Positions 58,120 to 64,000 of a DNA stretch of 64,000 nt are shown here, in pieces; within the stretch, counting starts at the first letter, position 1; each line of letters begins with the position of its first letter. The translations under genes and the position numbers were made by a program. The notes under the pieces are model-generated. The model did no database searches. It was not told where the DNA came from and worked only from the letters and a program-made list of their open reading frames with translations. This DNA comes from Lutraria lutraria (lineage: Eukaryota; Mollusca; Bivalvia; Venerida; Mactridae): positions 12,936,716 through 13,000,715 of the forward strand of contig OZ026842.1 in assembly GCA_964023205.1 (NCBI GenBank), read 5' to 3'.

Positions 58120-60523
58120 ATATAATTTTAAGATCTTAAGAATAACAAATAAGTCATATTTTATAAACTGATAAAATAGAGTACATCTAAATAGTTATCG
58201 ATTATTTTCTAACACAAAAATAAATTTACATTTACATACATTTTTGTCCAAAACAACACGAACTACTTCTTCTGTCACCTTAAAATTTCACTCCTCTGTA
58301 TAAAAACAAGTAGTCCATGATACCATTATCTAATACAATTGCTAGGTTAGAATCAGATGGCGTAAAATGGAACAGCCAACCATGTTTTATTGTTAAATAA
58401 TATATTGGTTGATTTTCTATACGTTCATATTGACAATTATTAAGATCAATGAAGGATTTAATGAATATCTTTTTTAAAAATCTTATAATTTCTTATTTAC
58501 CTTAATTATAGGCCAGTCCCTTAATGATTCAAATTTCCATGGTAATTTTTACCTTTTTATTTTTTTACCAAGATTTGACATGCAAACATAAAAACCACAG
58601 ACAATGTCTATGTTTCTAGACTGTCATATATTATATACAAAGTGTCACAAAATATACATAGTACATATTTGTTTTTCATTTTTTTATGAAGAACATAAGA
58701 TGTAATATTTGAGAATGATAGTAATTTAAAATAACTTATGAAGGTAGAAAGTAAACAGTACACATACACAATTTACAAGTATTTGTTTTTATGCAGTCTG
58801 CTGAATGATAATAACTTTTACCTAATAAAGAAATGAGAAAATATAAAAAAGTCAAAAAAAAACAATAATTCATCATATATGCAAAAAATCCATAACTGGC
58901 ACTCAATTTACCCACATTGTAAGTTTATTTCATAGAATTCCCATTCACCGTAAAACATTAGACAAGAAAATCACAATTTGGCTTCACACAGAGAAAACAC
59001 AATATTGAACACAAATCGGACAGTCGGAGCCCCTGATCATGTAAATGAAGCTTATTATTTATATTCTATGCTAAAACTGACTTGGACTAAACAAACATTA
59101 TGAAATTCTCATTAACTTGAAGGCAAAGTTGGGAGTCTTTTTCTCCTAACATCATAGATGTAATGTAAAAATTGTTGTATCAAATAAAGCAAAAAAAAGC
59201 ATTTTTTTCTTTAAAAACTAAAAAGATAGAATTTATTGCAGATTAAAATAATGTTTCAGAAGTATTAAAAAAAACACTGACAGTTACATTGAGCTAATTG
59301 GAAAAAAAAACTTTATAGCAAATGAAACTTGTTCAAAAAACTGTGACATCAGTATTTGTGTCTCTGACAGTCTGTTTTGACAAAACATTAGCACATTATC
59401 TTATATTTACATACGACAGAATCACAGGAATTTGCAACATAAAATAAATAATACAAAAACTTATTTACAAATTTAACACTATATACATTCTATGGATGCT
59501 ACTAAGAACAACACAACATGAAGTATGATAATGGACAGATATAGACAGGATCTTTGATCATAAAACTCTATCGGCAGACCAGTCTAAACTGAAGCATCTG
59601 ATTGGCTGCTGGGTTTCTAAAATTTTGAAATTGACCAATGGTGTGACTGCTTATAACACAGTCTCCAAAACAGGCCAATGGTGTGACTTCTTTAAAAACA
59701 GTCTCTGAAATTGACCAATGGTAAGACTGCTTTAAACACAGACTCCAAATCAGTTTTATAACCTTTGACCTAGATAGAAAGTTGAAGATTGTCATACAAT
59801 GAGCATTGAACACCACTGATAGAGAAATTACCAGTTTACAGGCTCAATACTGAAGAAACTTGACCTATATAACAACTTAATGAAGACCAGTGATTTGGTT
59901 GATCATCCTTATAACGAATGACTTAAAATTATAAAGGTAAGATAAATAATTATAATCGAATAACAATTATCAAATCCTTAAACAACATTTTCTCAACCAT
60001 TAACAACAAGTCCCGTAGACATTCAACATTCTCTTCAACAATTCTAGATTTACATCGTACACAAAGTAAAATATCCTCACCACAAACAAAATCTTTCCAC
60101 GTGATTGATATCAGTAACAAGAACATATAAGAACCATATCTAACAATAGTACCATACTTCTTAACATTTTCTATTCTACACCTTATCGTATCATATCCTC
60201 CAGAACAATCATCTGGCAGTTTCCTTTGAAGAACCAGATCAACTTCACCTGATCCGATTGTAATGATACATATCAATGAATTCTTGACATTCCTTGTACA
60301 GTCAAAGTTATCTGATTAGATCATTTTTTTGCCAATGAATTTGATATGATAGAATCATTTTTGTCACTTTGATTTTCATGCAATCTGATTGGACGATCCT
60401 ATTTCTAAGCAATCTGATTGGACAGTCTTGTACAGCAATGTCCAAATCTTTATGGCACCGTTATAAATCAGGATCATTGCAAATTAATGATGATATCATG
60501 AATCTTTACATTTTATCACATAA
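58120..60523 (-). other. AT-rich, possibly 3' UTR/downstream region of the minus-strand gene
   Basis: No coding exon. Several TTTATT (AATAAA on the minus strand) occur, for example near 58385, 58924 and 59232, but none can be chosen as the true signal. The 108-codon minus-strand frame at 59950-60276 has no recognisable domain. Confidence 0.3.
59610..59755. repeat. ~40 bp tandem repeat, three to four copies
   Basis: Unit AAATTGACCAATGGTGTGAC followed by a ~20 bp half ending in 'ACAGTCTCC'. Each copy holds a CCAAT core. A related single 'CTGATTGGCTG' precedes the array. Confidence 0.7.
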
Positions 60524-60683
60524 TCAGTATGTAGAGGAATTACTGAAGTCATAGATGTCGTCTTCAATACTGTGAATGGATGGGTTTCCTCCTAGACCAC
60601 GACCTTGAACAGGATCTGAAGGTCGTGAGTCGCCCCCTCCAAGTGGATCTTCATCATCGGGTTCGAAATCATCCTCATAGTGT
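60524..60683 (-). CDS. Last coding exon of an unidentified acidic-tailed protein
   Basis: On the minus strand, acceptor TTTATTTTTCAG|A at 60684 opens 'HYEDDFEPDDEDPLGGGDSR' then 'PSDPVQGRGLGGNPSIHSIE' 'DDIYDFSNSSTY' and stops at 60526-60524. Composition (acidic, then Gly/Pro/Ser) and the clean acceptor argue for a real C-terminus. It joins the exon at 63104-63207 in frame. No family is recognised. Confidence 0.6.
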
Positions 60684-60689
60684 CTGAAA

Positions 60690-63097
60690 AATAAACAAAA
60701 CAAATAAATAACAGATATATATTCAAGGGTAAGACTGCACTATCACACTGTGGGAGGTAAAAAAATACCCCACCCATCAGGAAATTACATCATTAAGTAG
60801 ATCTGACTGGAAAAGAGGAAAAATCTCACCCATGTATAATTTGTCACATTTATGAAACATGTTTTCTGAGTACAAAAAAGTATGGCGAGGCCATAGATTG
60901 TATTGGAACATGTAAACAGTAGATAACTACATACAATAATACAGATATTGTATTTAAATATATACCAACAATGACTGGTTCAAGTGCAGGGTGTGATTCT
61001 ATACTACATTCTATACACAACAACTAATATAAATATATCCATTTGAAATATGGTACAACACACAACATTGAACCACTTAAATTACTCCTGACTATTTCCA
61101 TCAATCTATAACTAAATAAGACTAAACTTCCCAGCTTGAGCCTATTGCAGTCCAGTCAGAACCAGTCAGACACCCTTAAATCAATGTGTCACAGTAAACC
61201 TAACCTACTTACAACTTTAAATATTCATTTTTTAAATATCTCATACATATTATTTGTCGGTCCAATGATACATGTATTCGGAAAGGTTTTATCACAATGT
61301 CATTAAAAGTGTATGTATAATAAAGCAGGGGTGTGGTCACTCCAAGTGCAAAAAGGCTGAAATACCCTAACCCCATCACGCTTGCAAAAACATCATTTTT
61401 GAGTAGATCAGACTGAATTTGGACTTTTTTGTTTCAAAGATTTTAAGACAAAAAAGAGGAGATCAGCCAATAGGAGGAAGAATCACACCCCTGTAAAGAT
61501 AAGTAATGGATACAATCAACTGAAGCTATACCCTAGTGTTCAACATCATTTATAACACTATGGGAGAAATATTGTATTTACCAAACCACAGCAAAATTGA
61601 ATAAAAACTGACAAACTGAGCATGCCTGGAATACAGGATGGAAACACACATGTGTATCTTCAATATTGTTAAAACTTTTAATCCAAGTGGCTGTAGAGCA
61701 AGGCGAGAAAGCATTGTTATATTATAACTAGACAGCTGTGCTGAAATTATGTTTTAAAGCATTAATGGAGTCTTATTTAACCCAGCATAGCTTACTCAGC
61801 TGTTTTAGCATTTTGTAAATGGTTAACAAATAAGGCACGATATTCAACAATCAAGTTCTACAAATGTACATTTATACAGGCGTTATCAGTTGCTATATAC
61901 AAAATGGTTGAACAATTGTTTACTACATCATAATTAAGATTATACAAATGGACAATGGGTTATCAGCAGCTATATATAAAATATACTGACAACTTAACAT
62001 TACAACCAATGAAGAAAATAATTTGGATTAGGGTAGGGACAGGATTTTAAATGGACAAGGAAAACTCAACATTTTCATGGCATCAGAATAAACATCTGAA
62101 CTCAACAACGAAAACAAGATAGAAATATTTCGTCAAAATAAAATATGTCTATTTCTCCATCCTTAACATAATGAAAGAATTTATAAAGACGTTAAAATAA
62201 AAGAATATTTATATTAAGTGCTCAATAGTATTATTAATTACATAAAATGCTTACTGATTGAAAAAAACTGAATGGATATTTTTTTTAAAAGAATCTACAA
62301 ACTTAAGGGTTAATACAGCAATAATTATTTGCCCATTTTCACAATTAAGAAACACAATTTGACGATTTGAGGTTCTGGCTAAATAATAATCATGTTAATA
62401 ACTTATGAATTACTACACAAAATTTATCATCTAATGTATAATTGATTGTAATTCCATCTTTTCTATCATTATCGAGGATGGGGAAACATTTATTTTATTG
62501 TTTCAATTTTCAGAAAGGGGAGGTAAACCACACAATGTCTGATAAACACAAGTAATATAAGTTACCATTTCAGCCAATAAAAATCCTTGCTGTGAGCATG
62601 AATAATAAAATAAAATAAAGATAAATATGCAATAAAAAATGAAAATAAAATATATTGTACAAAAATATGTGAAAAATGCATGACATAAATTATAAATGGT
62701 AGTTTTCTGCAATACAAGCACACATGCAGCTTAACTCGATCGTATGGATTTTTACAACAACTACCATTCTGATATAGTCTAGAAAAACTAAATTCATGCA
62801 AAAAATATCCATTTTACTGATTTAAAAAATTCAGTTTACAATGGACTCCCAAATTGAAATAATTGCAACCAATAGTGTATAAGGAGAATATTTGGAGAAG
62901 TCATGCCTTAAGATATGGAAAAACATACCAAAAAAAAACTGTTTTTTCAGTCAAGTTACTAAAACATAGCTATTTTTTCTTGCCTTATCAAAGACATATT
63001 ATGAAAATGTATAAATATTGTTACACACATTCCGACTAATATATTACTTTTCTAGCTTGTTCTCTCTACACCAATGATCATATCATCTCCTACAGAT
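60690..63097 (-). other. Intron of the minus-strand gene
   Basis: 2.4 kb between donor GTAAGT (63103-63098) and the acceptor at 60684. AT-rich, no exon-like frame or clear mobile element. Confidence 0.5.
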
Positions 63098-63103
63098 ACT
63101 TAC

Positions 63104-63207
63104 ATTTCTTCCTGCTCGTTAGCGCCTTCCTCAGCAACAAGTGTTTCATACTCATCAGCAGCGTATTTCTCCCAGTCTGATGGCTCAGGAACATCATTAT
63201 CCAAATC
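63104..63207 (-). CDS. Penultimate exon of the unidentified acidic-tailed protein
   Basis: Acceptor TTCATATAG|GAT at 63208, donor AAAT|GTAAGT at 63103. Encodes 'DLDNDVPEPSDWEKYAADEY' 'ETLVAEEGANEQEE'. It leaves phase 2, which the first base of the 60683 exon completes. The W-E-K-Y-A-x-D-E-Y motif looks conserved in character, but I do not recognise the family. Earlier exons lie beyond the right edge. Confidence 0.6.
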
Positions 63208-63340
63208 CTATATGAACAGAAGATTACAATGATGTTATAAACATAGTGATAAATGACATTACTAAATACATCATTTTATCCATCAAGAACCACTCACTAC
63301 GGAGGCCTAAAAAAATATTTGTTTCTGGTTATATGCTCAT

Positions 63341-64000
63341 TAACAAGAGGGCCATGATGGCCCTATAAATGCTCACCAGGAGAAAAGGTCATTTGGAGAT
63401 TAACATTGTTGAAGTTTTCTATACGAGTCTAAGTAAGATCAAGTGACCCATCTGGGCCGTTTTTTATCCCATGGCCATTATATGAACAGATTTAAAAGAG
63501 GTCCATTAGACAAAGCTAGATACCAAATGTCTTAGCTCTAGGCCTTGTGGTTTCGGAGAAGAAGATTTTTTAAAATTTTCCTATATAAAATAGAATTAAC
63601 CCCAGGGCAGGGCTAATTTTGACCCCGGGGCCATAATTTGAACAAACTTGGTAGAGGTCCACTACACAATGCCACATACAAAATATCTAAGCTCTAGGCC
63701 TTGCGGTTTCGGAGAAGAAGATTTTTTAAATTTCCCTATATAAGTCTATATAAATCAAGTGACCCCCGGGGCGGGGCCAATTTTGACCCTAGGGCAATAA
63801 TTTGAACAAACTTGGTAGAGGTCCACTAGACAATGCTACATACCAAATATCTTAGCTCTAGGCCTTGTGGTTTCGGAGAAGAAGATTTTTTAAATTTTCC
63901 TATATAAAATAGAATAAACCCCAGGGCAGGGCCAATTTTGACCCTAGGGCAATAATTTGAACAAACTTGGTAGAGGTCCACTAGATAATGCTACATACCA
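63341..64000. repeat. GAGGGCC-headed dispersed repeat with ~160 bp tandem sub-units, runs off the window
   Basis: Head AACAAGAGGGCCATGATGGC, as at 28302, contains the palindrome AGGGCCAT-G-ATGGCCCT. Then 'TTTGAACAAACTTGGTAGAG' and 'GGTTTCGGAGAAGAAGATTT' recur about every 160 bp (near 63640, 63792, 63956; an older copy near 63480). Confidence 0.75.

Overview
The window looks like nuclear DNA from a marine mollusc, most likely a bivalve. It is AT-rich. Exons are short and separated by introns with GT-AG borders. The dispersed repeats are of a molluscan style: blocks containing 'GGGGCATAACT', 'AACAAGAGGGCC' heads, tRNA-derived SINEs, TA-flanked MITEs, LINE and tyrosine-recombinase retroelement remnants. 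The species call is inference from repeat style and gene content; no database was searched.

Layout. 0.2-3.5 kb: a minisatellite, a decayed tyrosine-recombinase (DIRS/Ngaro-type) retroelement broken by small DNA transposons, and a pogo-like MITE. 5.3-19.2 kb: a large tandem array with a ~2.1 kb unit. Each unit carries a decayed reverse-transcriptase fragment on the minus strand and two ~465 bp modules rich in hairpins. 20-30 kb: SINE, LINE and simple-repeat territory with no convincing gene.

30-40 kb, plus strand: a gene for a ZAP/PARP12-like CCCH zinc-finger protein. It has an S/R-rich basic N-terminal part, a winged-helix-like segment, CCCH fingers of the ZAP arrangement, a long acidic tail and, by splice-phase-consistent exons, a WWE-like domain at the C-terminus. 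About 2.5 kb upstream lies a perfect ISRE-type GAAANNGAAA core next to a TATA box, which would suit an inducible antiviral gene.

43.6-51.1 kb, plus strand: the 3' part of a modular extracellular protein gene. Its exons encode an IgGFc-binding-protein N-terminal domain, an indel-free 46-copy Thr/Pro mucin repeat, an Ig domain split over two exons and a MAM domain split over three. Every splice phase agrees, and all introns are phase 1 except one inside MAM. The last clear exon's 5' splice site is copied six times in a 38-bp tandem repeat, and a hAT element carrying a BED finger has landed in that repeat.

52-64 kb: remains of a LINE with an L1-type ORF1, more MITEs and SINEs, the last two exons of an unidentified minus-strand gene with an acidic C-terminus (60.5 and 63.1 kb), and a tandem dispersed repeat running off the right edge. 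The two plus-strand genes are both of types associated with innate defence (RNA sensing; mucosal/extracellular binding), but nothing in the sequence shows that they act together.
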